Assembly (NCBI GenBank): GCA_907164885.2
Contig: OU015499.1
Span: forward strand, 147,965,118 to 148,029,117
DNA: 64,000 nucleotides
Direction: 5' to 3'
DNA from: Dolomedes plantarius
Lineage: Eukaryota > Arthropoda > Arachnida > Araneae > Dolomedidae
This document shows, piece by piece, positions 10,360-21,719 of this stretch. The number at the start of each line of letters is the position of its first letter. Within the stretch, counting starts at the first letter, position 1. Below the pieces are notes generated by a model that saw only the letters and a program-made list of their open reading frames with translations, ran no database searches and was not told where the DNA came from. Position numbers and translations under genes: made by a program.

Positions 10360-11392
10360 TTGTTAATTTTTCTGATAGACTGTAGTCATAAACTCCAACA
10401 ACTTGATGTTTCAGTGTTTTCTGCATTTAAATGTAAATATAATACAGCTTGCAATGACTGGTTAGTAAATAATCCAGGGAAAATCATAAACATATACCAT
10501 ATTGCCGAGCTGGTTAGAAATGCATATCAATCGTCTGTTACACCAAAAAATATAACAGCAGGATTCAAAAAGCCTGGTATATATCCATTCATCAGTGAGC
10601 CTTTTACAGAAGAAGAATTTTTAACATCATATGCTACAGACCGTCCTGTGCCCGATAACGAGGGAATGTGCTACTCAACAGCAGAATGCATATCAACATC
10701 AACTGAGTTGGCTGGTAGTAGTTCTTCACAATGTATACAATCATCTTCTCAACACTTACCTTTGAGTCCTTCTGATATACGCCCATATCCTAAAGCATCA
10801 CCACGGAAATTAATAAAGAAAGGCAGAAAAAAGGGAAGATCAAGGATCATTACTGACACACCAGAAAAAGAAGAAATTGAAAGATTAGCAGCTGACAAAA
10901 ACCAGAAGAGATTAAGATAAAAAATAACATCTCTCAAGTTAAGAAAAAAAACAGAAAAAAGTGAATGAATTATTATCTAATGAGTCTATTGGTGTTAAAA
11001 TATCCTTGCATGATTCTACTGATGAAGAGTCTTTTGATTTGCATAGTACTCATAATGATAGTGAAATTGTTCAAGAAATTAATTGGTTGACTGAGGATCC
11101 AAAAATAGGAGTGAATGACTTTGTGCTTGTTAAATTTTTAACCAAGAAGAAAATTGTTTATTACATTGGCAGAGTTGAAGATATAGACAGTGATATGGAG
11201 TCTTATCATATCCAGTTTATGAGAAAGAATGAAAATGAAAAATTTCACTTTCCACATGAAACTGACTTCAGTGTAGTTGAGAAAAATGAAATCATAATGA
11301 AACTGCCCCAACCACAAATAATTGGTGGTACCAGCCGTGCCCAATCCTACTTTTCTTTCAATTTTGACTTATCAAAGTACAATATTCGATAA
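10360..11392 (+). pseudogene. pogo/Tigger-like DDE transposase C-terminus, broken
   Basis: The first part (to the TAA at 10,918) reads 'CSHKLQQLDVSVFSAFKCKY', 'GKIINIYHIAELVRNAYQSS', 'TPKNITAGFKKPGIYPF' and 'FTEEEFLTSYATDRPVP', the well-known end of the DDE_1 domain of pogo/Tigger elements, followed by a Ser-rich, basic tail. After the TAA and a frame change in an A-rich stretch near 10,945-10,960, the second part (10,961-11,392) holds 'VNDFVLVKFLTKKKIVYYIG' and ends 'FSFNFDLSKYNIR', the C-terminal module seen in arthropod pogo-like proteins. A T-rich tract ending in CTGATAG just before the homologous part looks like a splice acceptor. The upstream catalytic half is missing. Confidence 0.75.
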
Positions 11393-12470
11393 TTTCAAAC
11401 CTTGTCCCATTCCTCCCTCATGTGAGTCCCATACCTCCCTCATGTAAGGGAGGTATGGGACAAAAATGTTACAATTTTCAAATATGCAAATAAAAGCAAG
11501 TTGTTTGTATTTTGCTGTTTTCATATTTTTTTAAGATAGCTGAAAGAACATACTATTAGATTTTTATAATCTGCACTCTTGGTAAGTCTAAACTAGTGAA
11601 GTAAAAAAAAAATTGTTAAATCTGTCCCACTCCTCCCAACTCTCCCCTATATGTAGGCAATAGAAAGTCATTAAAATGTTTATAGTTTGCACTATTTTCT
11701 TTTTTTCTTTTAATATTTAAGTTAGTAGAATCTGCGATATATGTTGTGAATGCTTGTCCAAATGTCATTCTGTAACTCATGGAATGTCCCAACTGGTTAT
11801 CTTAGGTATTTTATGACATGTAATCACAATGATGGTATAATAAAGCTAATTACCTATAACGACTTGACTTACCAAATAATGCATCAATGAGATAACTTGC
11901 AATGTTAGTGACAGAAAATACAAACAAATTTCCTGTACTGAATAGATTTATATTGAGATAATAAATGTTGGCTACTAGTCATGGATCTCTTTATAAAAAT
12001 TTTCAACAGTCTATGAAACCAAACGTTCAAAAGCTTTCCCAATTAAAATGATATGAATAATCGTAAGACAGTCTTTCGATTGACATGTAACATTATGCAT
12101 CAACATGAAATATGGATAAAGCACATTGCAAACAGTATAAAGATTATAAAGTAATAACGTTCTACAAATATTTTGTTTCTCTGTTTATAAAAAATTTACA
12201 TCGTTATATATTAACATTTATTTCTAAATTTCTCACTAAATTAGCAGTGTATTTGGATTCTATCGAAATTACAAAAATTTACAGCACATAAATGATGGTT
12301 TGTTAACCCTGGTCTTAAATTTAGCGAATATAATTTACAAGTGACTACTTTGTTTATATTCTGCTGCTCTTATATTGGAATCTTTTAAGTAAATAATTTC
12401 ATTATTCAATTTAATGGTTTAATAGGCTGAACAGTTGATTCCCCTCAGTTTCACACTTACGTCAAGAAAG
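11393..12470. other. AT-rich spacer
   Basis: Contains a short repeated motif (ATGTAAGGGAGGTATGGGAC and a near copy, 11,405-11,461). Otherwise nothing recognised. Confidence 0.4.
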
Positions 12471-12478
12471 GTCTATGT

Positions 12479-13011
12479 CAGAGGTGGGGAACGCACGGAC
12501 TTAAGGCCGCATGCAACCTCCGTGATCGTCTTGTGTAGGCCTTCAAATTATTTTACGAATTGTTGCTATGACAGTTATTTATAATTTAATACTATTATTT
12601 TCTATTGTATTTCTTTATAATGTTAAAATTATTTAAAACTACTTCTACTATATTATTTTTATTTGAAGTGGTATTTAAATATGTACCTGTTTATTAAATT
12701 TTTAAAATCTGGATATATATATATATGTGCTTACATAAATAAAAATTTATGTAATAATTTATGTATAAAATAAATATATATATATATAATAATTTATGTA
12801 TAAAATAAAATTTTTTAAGTCAAATAGTAAGTAAATAAGGATTTAATTTTTTGTTGTTATTTTTCTATATAATGCATCAAATTCTTAAAACTATTCAAAC
12901 TATAATAATTTCATAAAAGTCGCATTTATAGGTACATCAACTTATGCGGCCTCCTTTTTTTCTACCTAATTTACATGTGGCCTCTAATGGTTAAAAGGTT
13001 CCCCACCTCTG
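12479..13011. mobile_element. Non-autonomous hAT element (MITE) with perfect TSD
   Basis: The ends are inverted repeats starting CAGAGGTGGGGAAC, with the reverse complement at the right end. The element is flanked on both sides by the same 8 bases, GTCTATGT (12,471-12,478 and 13,012-13,019). An 8-bp duplication with TA in the middle is the signature of Buster-type hAT insertions. The 533-bp interior is AT-rich and has no transposase ORF, so it depends on an enzyme encoded elsewhere. The perfect target duplication suggests a fairly young insertion. Confidence 0.85.
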
Positions 13012-13019
13012 GTCTATGT

Positions 13020-13388
13020 TATTGAATACAGAAAAAAAAATACCTGTATATTAAACATGAATAGCACTTTTTTTCCTGGCAGCATGATCAATGTTATTCC
13101 AATCCGTAATTCATTTTAAAAGCTGCAAAAATTTGTCGCCAAGGCTCTGATTTTTTACATTAATTAATAGAGTATTGAATTCAACTAATTACACAATGGA
13201 CACAAACAACGAGCTGATATAATAACGTTGCCACCTTGAGCATAGAAGAAAGAGCTAAATTTTCAGTGGGGATTTCGACAATCTTTAAATTGAAAATTTA
13301 AAGATAATTTAAAGCCGATTCTTTGGGCAGTCCATGAGGGAAAACTACTGCATCAATTTACTTCATTTCGATCTTAAACGAAAGGTTA
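13020..13388. other. Spacer between hAT MITE and Helitron
   Basis: No gene recognised. Confidence 0.4.
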
Positions 13389-13620
13389 TCTATACTAATA
13401 TATAAAGAGAGAGAGGATATTTTATGTGGAGGGTAATCTCCGGAACCACTGCACCTATTTGAAAAATTCTTTCACTATTTGAAAGGTACATTATTCCAGA
13501 TGGACATAGGCTATATATTATGTATATCTCATCAGTAGAAAGGAAGTTAGGGGCCTAATTGTTGAGCTGATGTTTATCAATTACAACTTTTCTTTTGTCA
13601 ACAATAGTCAAGTAACCATC

Positions 13621-13894
13621 TGCGGCAACACACGAGCGTACTCCTTGGTCACCCGCAAAACACATCGGGACATTAACGGCAACCGCCGGCCAAGCTGACC
13701 AATAAGAAGCAAGCCCGCGATCACAGCACAATCCCAGAGACTCTGTGATACACACTCTCCCGCTAGCTCTCACCTGTGTTGGTGAGCTGTATGTCTCGGT
13801 TCGATACGAGCATTTTAACTCGCTGTTGTTAATAAATATTTGTTATATTAATAGGTGTCGAGCGTGTCTCATTCCAACCTTTTGTAGGTTTTTT
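13621..13894 (+). repeat. 5' LTR of Ty3/gypsy element
   Basis: Begins TGCGGCAACACACGAGCG and ends in a T-run. It matches the 3' LTR along its length with scattered substitutions and small indels. An AATAAA lies near 13,832. No primer-binding site is seen just downstream, because internal sequence has been deleted up to the LTR edge. Confidence 0.8.
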
Positions 13895-13895
13895 A

Positions 13896-15201
13896 TCGAA
13901 ACAATCAGTTTTCCAGACAGACTAGATTACAGAATTATCGCACAATCTCAGCAGGAAGATTCCGAACTTCAGGAACTCCTCAAAAATCCTTCGTTAAGTC
14001 TCAAACTAATCACAATCCCAGGATGTGAGACACCCTTATATTGTGACGTCTCAACATCAAAAGTTAGACCGTATATTCCTCTCGATTTCAGACGCCTCGC
14101 TTTCGACACAGTCCATAATTTATCGCACCCCGGTATCAACGCCACGGTTAAACTCATAACTAACCGATTTATCTGGACGGCGATCGCTAAAAACGAACGA
14201 AAGTGGTCCAGGGCGTGCATGCCGTGCCAACGGGCCAAAATACACCGCCACAGAGTTAGTCTGGTTAGTAAGATTACTGTCCCGGACAGGCGATATGATC
14301 ACATTCACCTCGATCTCGTGGGACCGCTACCAACGTCAAACAACTGTCAATATCTACTCACGATGATTGACAGATTTATCCGCTGGATTGAGGCTGTGCC
14401 ATTGACGGACATTACCGCGGATACAGTCGCGAAAGTCTTTTACGCACAATGGATTGCACGGTTTGGCACACCGATCACCATTACTACCGACCAGGGACGA
14501 CAATTTGAGTCCCAGCTCTTTAAAACATTGGCTAAATTGTTAGGGATAGAACACATCCATACTACTCGTTCCATCCCAGGAGCATTTGTCATATTGAAAA
14601 TGCTCACAGGCCTTTAAAGGCAGCGTTAAAGGCTTGTCTGAACGAGCGTTGGACGGAGAACTTGCCAACCGTTCTTTTAGGTTTACGTTCGGTGCTCAGA
14701 GAGGACTTGGGAGCAACAACGGCCGAAGTTGTATACAGCACAACGCTACGTCTTCCATGTGAATTTTTACATACAGGGAAAGACAAAGTGAACCTCGCTA
14801 AATTCTTGAGCGAGCTTCGTTCAGTGATGCAGGCTGTGGGACCACAACCCACCAGTCACCATGGCAACAAACGAACTTTCGTGCCACAAACACTTTCAAC
14901 CTGTACATACGTCTTTGTAAGACTGGACCACGTCAAACCGCCATTAACACCGCCATATGACGGACCTTACCCTGTGCTACAACGGTACGACAAGACTCTC
15001 AAAGTGCAGATCCGGGGCAAAGAACGGGTCATTTCTGTAGATCGGGTCAAACCGGCTTTTCTACTGGGGATGGCAGAACCTCAACAACCTACTCCTGCTA
15101 CTTTACCCAAGCCGCACGAGACCAGCCCGACAACACCAGGAGCAAGACCTGCAGCGGAGACCACAGGAGGGGCAAAGACACGTTCCGGTCGACAGGTCTG
15201 A
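13896..15201 (+). pseudogene. Ty3/gypsy integrase, frameshifted
   Basis: Domains in order: the HHCC zinc-binding segment ('HNLSHPGINATVKLI'... 'CMPCQRAK'), then the DDE core with its first Asp in 'LDLVGPLP' and second Asp in 'TTDQGRQFES', then a frame change between about 14,570 and 14,610 where the 'HPQ.NG..E' region should be, and finally the C-terminal part with 'GLRSVLREDLGAT', a GPY/F-type motif 'PPYDGPYPVLQRYD' and a Pro-rich tail ending at 15,201. The frame begins inside the preceding LTR, so it is not a natural start. The enzyme would have inserted the retrotransposon cDNA. With the third catalytic residue off-frame it is inactive. Confidence 0.85.
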
Positions 15202-15247
15202 TTCCCTGCCAGATTTGTCACGAGCGTTGACACTGGAAGGGGGGTAC

Positions 15248-15521
15248 TGCTGCAACACACGAGCGTACTCCATGGTCACCCGCAAACGGCATTGAGACAT
15301 TAACGGCAACCGCCGGCGAAGCTGACCAATAGGAAGCAAGCCCGCGATCAGCGCACAATCCAAGAGACTCTGTGATACACACTCTCTCGCTAGCTCTCAC
15401 CTGTGTTGGTGAGCTGTATGTCTCGGTTCGATACGAGCATTTTAGCTCGCTGTTGTTAATAAATATTTGTTATATTAATAGGTGTCGAGCATGCCTCATT
15501 CCAACCTTTTGTAGGTTTTTT
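15248..15521 (+). repeat. 3' LTR of Ty3/gypsy element
   Basis: Starts TGCTGCAACACACGAGCG and pairs with the LTR at 13,621-13,894. Differences are visible in the first 120 bases (for example AAACGGCATTGAG against AAAACACATCGGG), so the element is not brand new. Confidence 0.8.
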
Positions 15522-16444
15522 CAGGAAAGTATAAATCGGTGTGGCCGTCGAAGTAGCGACTCCGGTCACATCAGAAGATATTTTCCTTTATTAGCAGTAA
15601 AACATTTAACATTTGAATTATCTTTGTCAACCATAGTCGAGTAACCATAGCAATTCATCAAACTACATTTTCATTTATTATCAGTAAAACATTAATATTT
15701 TAAAGATTCAAGTGGAGGAGGTAGTGATAAATACAAAAACGATTTTTGAAATTGGCAACGTTTAAGGGTTTAATGAAGAAAATTACATTTGGAACTACGT
15801 TTCTTATTGGACATTTAAGGTTAAAAAAAAAATTACTGTTGGCTATCAACTGGAAATTTATTGGTATAATATTACAGAACTTTATTTAAATTATATACTT
15901 TATGTTTTTGAATTTATGTACAGTTTTATGCACAATTTGCGTAAATCAAACTTGAATTATTGAAGGTTATTCAAAAATCAGTTTGTTTGATATAAACTGA
16001 GTAATTTATTGATCATTTCGAATAGGCCTATGTTTGTTCCTTTATAAGGAGAAAGTATTGCTTCAATTGAGCTGAAATTTTGTATAAATATAGTTGATAG
16101 TTCAGATTAAATTATAGGCATATTATTTTTTGGAAATCGCACCCCGGAGTTTTTTTTAGTTAATGTTTCAATGATTTTGCCCCAGAAAGTTGCTTATTTC
16201 GACAGCTTCCACGGCTATCCTCGCTGGCAGCCTAACTATGGGGCCGAATTGTACCAAAATCGGCACGCGGTTGGTCCCAGACACGATTCAAAGATATCCG
16301 CTACTATTTTTTATAAGTTTCTTTTGGTATTAATTGCATACATTGGCAGTTGTATTTATTATCATTTTTTTGCATTAAATGCATACATTGACTGTTGTAT
16401 TTAATTTGAACGTACTCCGTAGCGAAGCACGGGTATTCAGCTAG

Positions 16445-16974
16445 TATACTATAAATGTGTCAAATTTAGTTTTTGTAACCGCAATTGTTATTCATTATCG
16501 GTAATTTACAATTTTAAAATATTGGTTTCTGCGCATACTCAGTAACATGTTTAAATTTGGCTTTGATACTTACTAAGAACATGGCCGCTTAAACACGTTA
16601 AATTGTTTATTCCGAGGAATCTCTCTGGCTCTCTCCCTGCCATTTTCATTTTTAATTATGTTTGTGAGATATAAAATGAAACCTAACGGAAAATTATTTA
16701 TTTTGCCCTGTTCAGTAACCATATTTCTTTTTACCGGGTTCAATAGTAATTTTTAAAGTGTATTTCACTATTCTTAATACGATTTTCAACATTTGGGAAT
16801 GATGTTTTGAATATAATTTGTGTGTTAGTACATTTATTTACTTTCTAGCCGTTTTGTTTTGACGGGTACCAACTGGTACGATTATAAATATACTCCTGTA
16901 TAAGGGCCTCTTCATATATAATGCATCAGTGTCAGCGTAAAATATTTTAACCAATCATATACCAATCTTTGAAC
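16445..16974. other. Spacer
   Basis: No gene recognised. Confidence 0.4.
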
Positions 16975-16976
16975 TA

Positions 16977-18181
16977 TACTGAAGTGTCACTGAATTAGGG
17001 ATAGCAAAGCCTATGCAAATTGTGTAGCGCTGCGCATCATGTATGCGCAAGTGAGGGCGCTGTGGTAACTGCATATATAGCGCGTACTGTGGTTGTTCTG
17101 AATTAGTTGTTGGAATTGCCAGTATGGGTAAATTGCCTGATTTAGACGCCTTCGATCGCGGACAAATCGTAGGTGCGAGACGCATGGGCCATTCAATTTC
17201 CGAAATCGTCAGACAGCTAGGATTTTCAAGGTCGACAGTGTCAAGAGTATACCAAGAATACATGGATGGTGGAAAAAAACTAGCGATCGGGCAAACTGCA
17301 AAGTACAATTAGCCTTGACAGTGCGTGGTGAGAGACGGCTCAGGCGTATCGTACGTGGCCAGCGAAGCCAAACATTAGCTCAAATTACCACCCAGTTTAA
17401 TGACGGTGCCAGTCGTACAGTCAGTAAACGGACTGTGCAACGTTCGCTTCACCGTATGGGTTTCGAGAGCCGTCGACCTACGAGAGTACCATTGCTCTAT
17501 ACTCGCCATCGGGCTGCACGTCTTGCCTGGGCAAGAGAGCACATAGACTGGAGTGTAGAGAACTGGAAACGACTAGCATGGAGTGATGAGTCTCGATTCC
17601 GACGGGAAGCTGAGAATATGGCGTCAGGCTCATGAAGCCATGGATCCTGCATGCCTGGCTGAAACTGTACAAGGGCATGGTGGTTCAATCATGGTCTGGG
17701 GTGCTTTTTCGTGGCACAGTTTGGGATCTTTGGTGCGTGTACCAACCTCCCTCAATGCAATTCGGTACATAGAGTTGCTGGGTGATCACCGCCATCCGTT
17801 TATGCTGTTCTGTTATCCGCAGGGTAATGGAGTTTTCCAGCAAGACAACTGTACCTCTCACAAGTCCCGGTTGGCTACTGGCTGGTTGGATGAGCATTCC
17901 TCTGACTTCTCTGTCATGAATTGGCCACCTAGAAGCCCAGACTTAAATGCTATTGAGCATCTTTGGGATGTTTTGGAACAAGGCGTGAAAGGCCACCACG
18001 CAGCTCCAAAGAACCTTATTGAATTATGGACAGCTTTAGCCAATATTTGGCAAGCCATTCCCGTGGAACGTTTCCAGAAACTTGTTGAATCTATGCCTCG
18101 TCGTGTCGCAGCCGTTATTAAGGCCAGAGGAGGCCCAACTCGTTACTTGGTAGGTATCCCTAATTCAGTGGCACTTCAGTG
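16977..18181 (+). mobile_element. Tc1/mariner element with DD36E spacing, complete ends
   Basis: The ends are 27-bp inverted repeats (core ACTGAAGTG.CACTGAATTA) with two mismatches, flanked by TA on both sides (16,975-16,976 and 18,182-18,183), the target duplication of this superfamily. Length is 1,205 bp. The element carries one transposase pseudogene on the plus strand, whose last codons run into the right terminal repeat. Confidence 0.85.
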
Positions 18182-18188
18182 TATTTAA
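17124..18188 (+). pseudogene. Tc1-like DD36E transposase, two frameshifts
   Basis: It starts at ATG 17,124. An N-terminal paired-like helix-turn-helix is clear ('FDRGQIVGARRMGHSISEIV', 'SRSTVSRVYQEY'), followed by a second HTH region ('SKRTVQRSLHRMGF'). Catalytic motifs: first Asp in 'LAWSDESRF', second Asp in 'VFQQDNCTSHKSR', final Glu in 'SPDLNAIEHLWDV'. I count 36 residues between the second Asp and the Glu, against 34 in classical Tc1. A frameshift at the A-run near 17,273-17,279 and a second at about 17,602, where a few codons seem lost after SRF, break the frame. Otherwise the protein is nearly complete, so the element died recently. The frame continues through the right terminal repeat to 18,188. 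Confidence 0.85.
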
Positions 18189-18189
18189 C

Positions 18190-20380
18190 CAATCAACGCC
18201 AACGGAATCTTTAAAGCTGAGCTGGAGAATTCTATGTGAACACGCCCTAAACCTGTAAAAATGTTAATACTCTTGTAAACTCAGCGCGGTCCTCACAGCA
18301 AAGCTACTTCTACCAGCTTTTGTTAAGGTATGTAACTGAATCAACGATATCACATAATGTATCAGTGTATCATTTTATCAGAGACTTTTTTTTAAATGTT
18401 ACAATAAATAACTCTTTATCTAAGAAGATCATATTACTGAATACAACAATGTTAATATTTTAACATTTAGCTAAAGTTTGAAAAATATTTTATTTCATGT
18501 CTTCCTTATTCGAAATATTTTTATATATATATTATCACAGGGAAATATTAGCCTATGTTAATACTTTTTTTAGACATATTGATTCTACATTTTGTTATGT
18601 GTGAGATATCAACCAATAATTTCATGAAACATTTCAAATCTTTGCTAGTTGCTTTTTAAAATATGTTATTTTGTATAAAAGGGAAAAAAAGAGCTTCCAG
18701 TACTTTAACATAGGGAATTATAAATATTTGAAATAAAACTGAACACAGAATTATGAAAATATATGTAACTGCTGTTTCCACAAATTCAAAATCATTTAAT
18801 TCATTGCTCTTTCGTTGCATGTCAATGCTTTAATTTTTTTTCATATGTATATGATAGGGGTGTGGTTTGCCTGCTCTAATAATTTAAAATGCAGTCATCA
18901 TCCATTTATGTTAGTGGCGAGTGGAATACGAATAGAATAACATCAGTCCATCATTTGAATCATTCACTTTATTTCCATTTCACGCTAACCAAAGCTCCAA
19001 ATCAGCGCGTTCTGTTCCCGCCATTTTGTACTTAGAGACGCAACGAACACACGTGTGCCGGCATTGAATTCAATCCCGCTTTCTGCCGATTTCGAGGTGA
19101 AAACCACGCGTGCACTCTCCTGGCACATCTGTATACTATCTAAAAATAACCTCTCTACTTGGAGCTTCATTTCACCGCGAATCGAAGGTCAATTACTGAA
19201 ACGGAGAATAACCTACTTTTTCTCCTCGCGCGCGTCTGGAAATATGAAACTAGTTGCTTTTTCGCGTCACGAAAATGATTAATTCCTAAGCCCCCTTTAA
19301 ATTTAACTTAATTATTGTTTCCTCAATTAATTTCTGACAAATTCCCCCCGTCCCCCTGAAGACGTGCACACAAGGAGTAGCTAATTCCATGTGGCAAGGC
19401 TTCAGAAGAACAAAACAATCAAATTAGCCAACTGGAAAAATGCTGATTAGGACTGCAGTCCTTAATAAACAAAAATCTCAGTGAAAACCCCATTATTTAA
19501 AATCAATTGTTCCCCTAACAACTCCTGGATTATCTCTTTATGTTCTGTAAGACTTGGAGCAGTGGTTTTTAAAATACACAGTTACAATTGTTTTCACAGG
19601 TTACACCAAAAATAGTCTTGATTTGGTACAACAAAATGCATTATATCACTTATTAATAGAAACAAATAGGAAGACCTAGTTAACTGCAGCTGGTCACCAT
19701 TCACTGCCCGTTCTTGAATACTTTTATTCTCCTATTACCTTGTGCTTAACTTGCATCTATTCAATTTTCGAAAACAGTCGCCCACACTGCGACACATGCC
19801 AAGATGATATGTGAAAAATGTTATGATTCAGCTTTTAGAGTGTCTCAACCTGGCTCATGAATAACTTTTCATCATTATTATTTTTTTATAATTATGTGGA
19901 CTTGTTTTATGAAATTAAAGTAAATTTTGAGTTATGTTTTTGAGAAAAAATTTTTTGGAACAATTTGATGATTTGATCAAATTTGTAAAAAAAATTGCAA
20001 AGAAATATTAAAATATTATCTGAAAGCATAATTATACGCAAATATAAGTGAAAAGTCCAATTTGATACGTTTTTCTTTACCTACACTCAAAAATTGCATT
20101 AATTGCATACATTAATCTGTCAGATGAATTGCGCTCGATCGTGTTAGGATTTGCATTGCGCCCGACGGAGGGTTAAATACATCTCACGGTTTTGCAGCAT
20201 TATTTACAACCTGAAATCAAAAGTTTTCATTTTTTATCTCCAAGTACAGCCTGATTTCCCCAAAACCGTGTTTCCATATCTGTTAAAATTACAATCTCAG
20301 CCATGGATAATAATTAGAGCCCCCCCCCCCCCCCAAGTTTAAAGTACTGCTATTTTCAGTTGTCCGTTAAAAATACTACG
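18190..20380. other. Intergenic, no gene recognised
   Basis: AT-rich. A less AT-rich island at about 18,960-19,290 has overlapping short ORFs on both strands but no domain that I recognise. Confidence 0.35.
20320..20334. repeat. Poly-C run
   Basis: Fifteen consecutive C residues in otherwise AT-rich sequence. Confidence 0.9.
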
Positions 20381-20625
20381 AAAATACAAGATAATAGTAT
20401 AAGATACTAATCGAAAACTTTGGGAAGATATATTGCGAGTACTTGAGTCATTTTGATGCAACATCACCTACAGAACCACGTGCATATCCAATGGATGCCA
20501 GAGGAATAGATTCCAACGAAATATAACCAAATGGATGCCAACCGTTTTACACAGGGAACACTTTTGTTTTAAATTTGCAACGGCGCAATTGGTTTGCCAT
20601 ACATTTCCAAATGAACTTATGAAAA

Positions 20626-20680
20626 CGATATAATAATAATAATAATAATGTGTGAAATAATAATAATAATGTGTTAATTA
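20626..20680. repeat. TAA/AAT trinucleotide microsatellite
   Basis: Imperfect (TAA)n in two blocks separated by GTGTGAAA. Confidence 0.8.
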
Positions 20681-20806
20681 ATTTACTTTTAATGTTTATA
20701 AATAAATTCAGGAAATTTTCTTTTGAAATGAATATAGTGGGTGCACTGTGCCCCACCCAGGATTTTTTTCTGTATCCGCCACTGCCCCCCTTTACTGAAT
20801 TAACCT

Positions 20807-21080
20807 AAAACCAAATTTTCAAAAATATGTACAACTTAATACTAAATTAGGGGGCCCCATAAATTTAGGGCCCTGGGAAAGTTTGCCCATCCGGACTTTC
20901 AAAACCAAATTTTCAAAAATATGTACAACTTAATACTAAATTAGGGGGCCCCATAAATTTAGGGCCCTGGGAAAGTTTGCCCATCCGGACTTTCAAAACC
21001 AAATTTTCAAAAATATGTACAACTTAATACTAAATTAGGGGGCCCCATAAATTTAGGGCCCTGGGAAAGTTTGCCCATCC
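20807..21080. repeat. 94-bp tandem repeat, nearly three copies
   Basis: Units begin at 20,807, 20,901 and 20,995. Each contains the motifs TTAGGGGGCCCCATAAATTT and GGGCCCTGGGAAAG. Copies one and two look identical by eye, and the third breaks off in GCCCATCCG. The unit contains two GC-rich palindromes (GGGGGCCCC and GGGCCC). Confidence 0.9.
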
Positions 21081-21719
21081 GAAAGTACTTGCCCATCCGG
21101 AAATCTGAGCCTGGGTATCGTTCAAAAACACATGCAAACGCATAGGAACGGCTTCTGTTTTCTGCCACCCGATAATCACGTGATCTATAGTAGACGAAAA
21201 CTGACGTAGCCAGTGACATTGCGACGTTTCGCCTTATATCGTTAGCTGGCTGAGGAACAAAATGTAAGTGAAAAATTATTATTTTATTGATCCTAAATTT
21301 TAATTTCACCGCGAGATCATTTCAAACGTATCTCGATTTGCACGGGCTAAAAAGAAATTAAAATGTAGTTTTTAACCGTGTTTTCATGTTTAAGTTAAAT
21401 ATTTATCAAAACTATATTACGAAAGAGAGAAATTCTTACGGAACAATTCAATTTAAAAAAAAAAAATTCTGATTTCAGGAAAATGGGTGTAAAAATCTGT
21501 GTCAGAGATTCAATGCATTCGTAATTCGCTTATTAAATGATAGTTTAATTATGCTTTTAAAAAGATAATATTTTTACTAATGTCGCGCACTTCAGCCATA
21601 TTAATATCTTTTTCTTAAAAACTACAACATTTCCCATAATTCTTAATCTCTGCAATGAAATCCGATTCATCCTTTCTGGCTTTTAAACATTTCATCGAAC
21701 AGAAATAATGTGGGCAGCA

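Larger units (their letters stand above)
13621..15521 (+). mobile_element. Internally deleted Ty3/gypsy LTR retrotransposon
   Basis: Two direct LTRs of about 274 bp enclose only the integrase part of pol; gag, protease, RT and RNase H are gone. A purine-rich polypurine tract (GGAAGGGGGG, about 15,235-15,244) lies just before the 3' LTR, as expected. I could not identify a target-site duplication. The 3' LTR may end two bases later, at CA (15,523). Confidence 0.8.
13389..16444 (+). mobile_element. Non-autonomous Helitron, host of an LTR element
   Basis: The left end is TCTATACTAATATATAAAG directly after an A. The right end is CTAG (16,441-16,444) directly before a T, preceded by a GC-rich hairpin (16,417-16,432, loop GAA) 8 bases from the tip. 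TC...CTAG inserted between A and T with a subterminal hairpin is diagnostic of Helitrons. The first ~165 bases match those of the Helitron at 52,155-52,665 almost base for base. No Rep/helicase gene is present. An LTR element occupies 13,621-15,521, leaving about 1.15 kb of Helitron sequence. Interior ORFs (for example 16,171-16,404) show no domain. Confidence 0.8.
20388..21716 (+). repeat. Third, broken paralogue of a duplicon segment
   Basis: Bases 20,388 to about 20,625 match 26,866 to about 27,075, and 21,262-21,716 match 27,447 to about 27,895 (and the equivalents in the second duplicon copy). Between the two halves lie a TAA microsatellite, unrelated sequence and a 94-bp tandem repeat. 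Divergence from the other two copies is clearly greater than their divergence from each other. The right edge abuts the hAT remnant at about 21,717. Confidence 0.75.
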
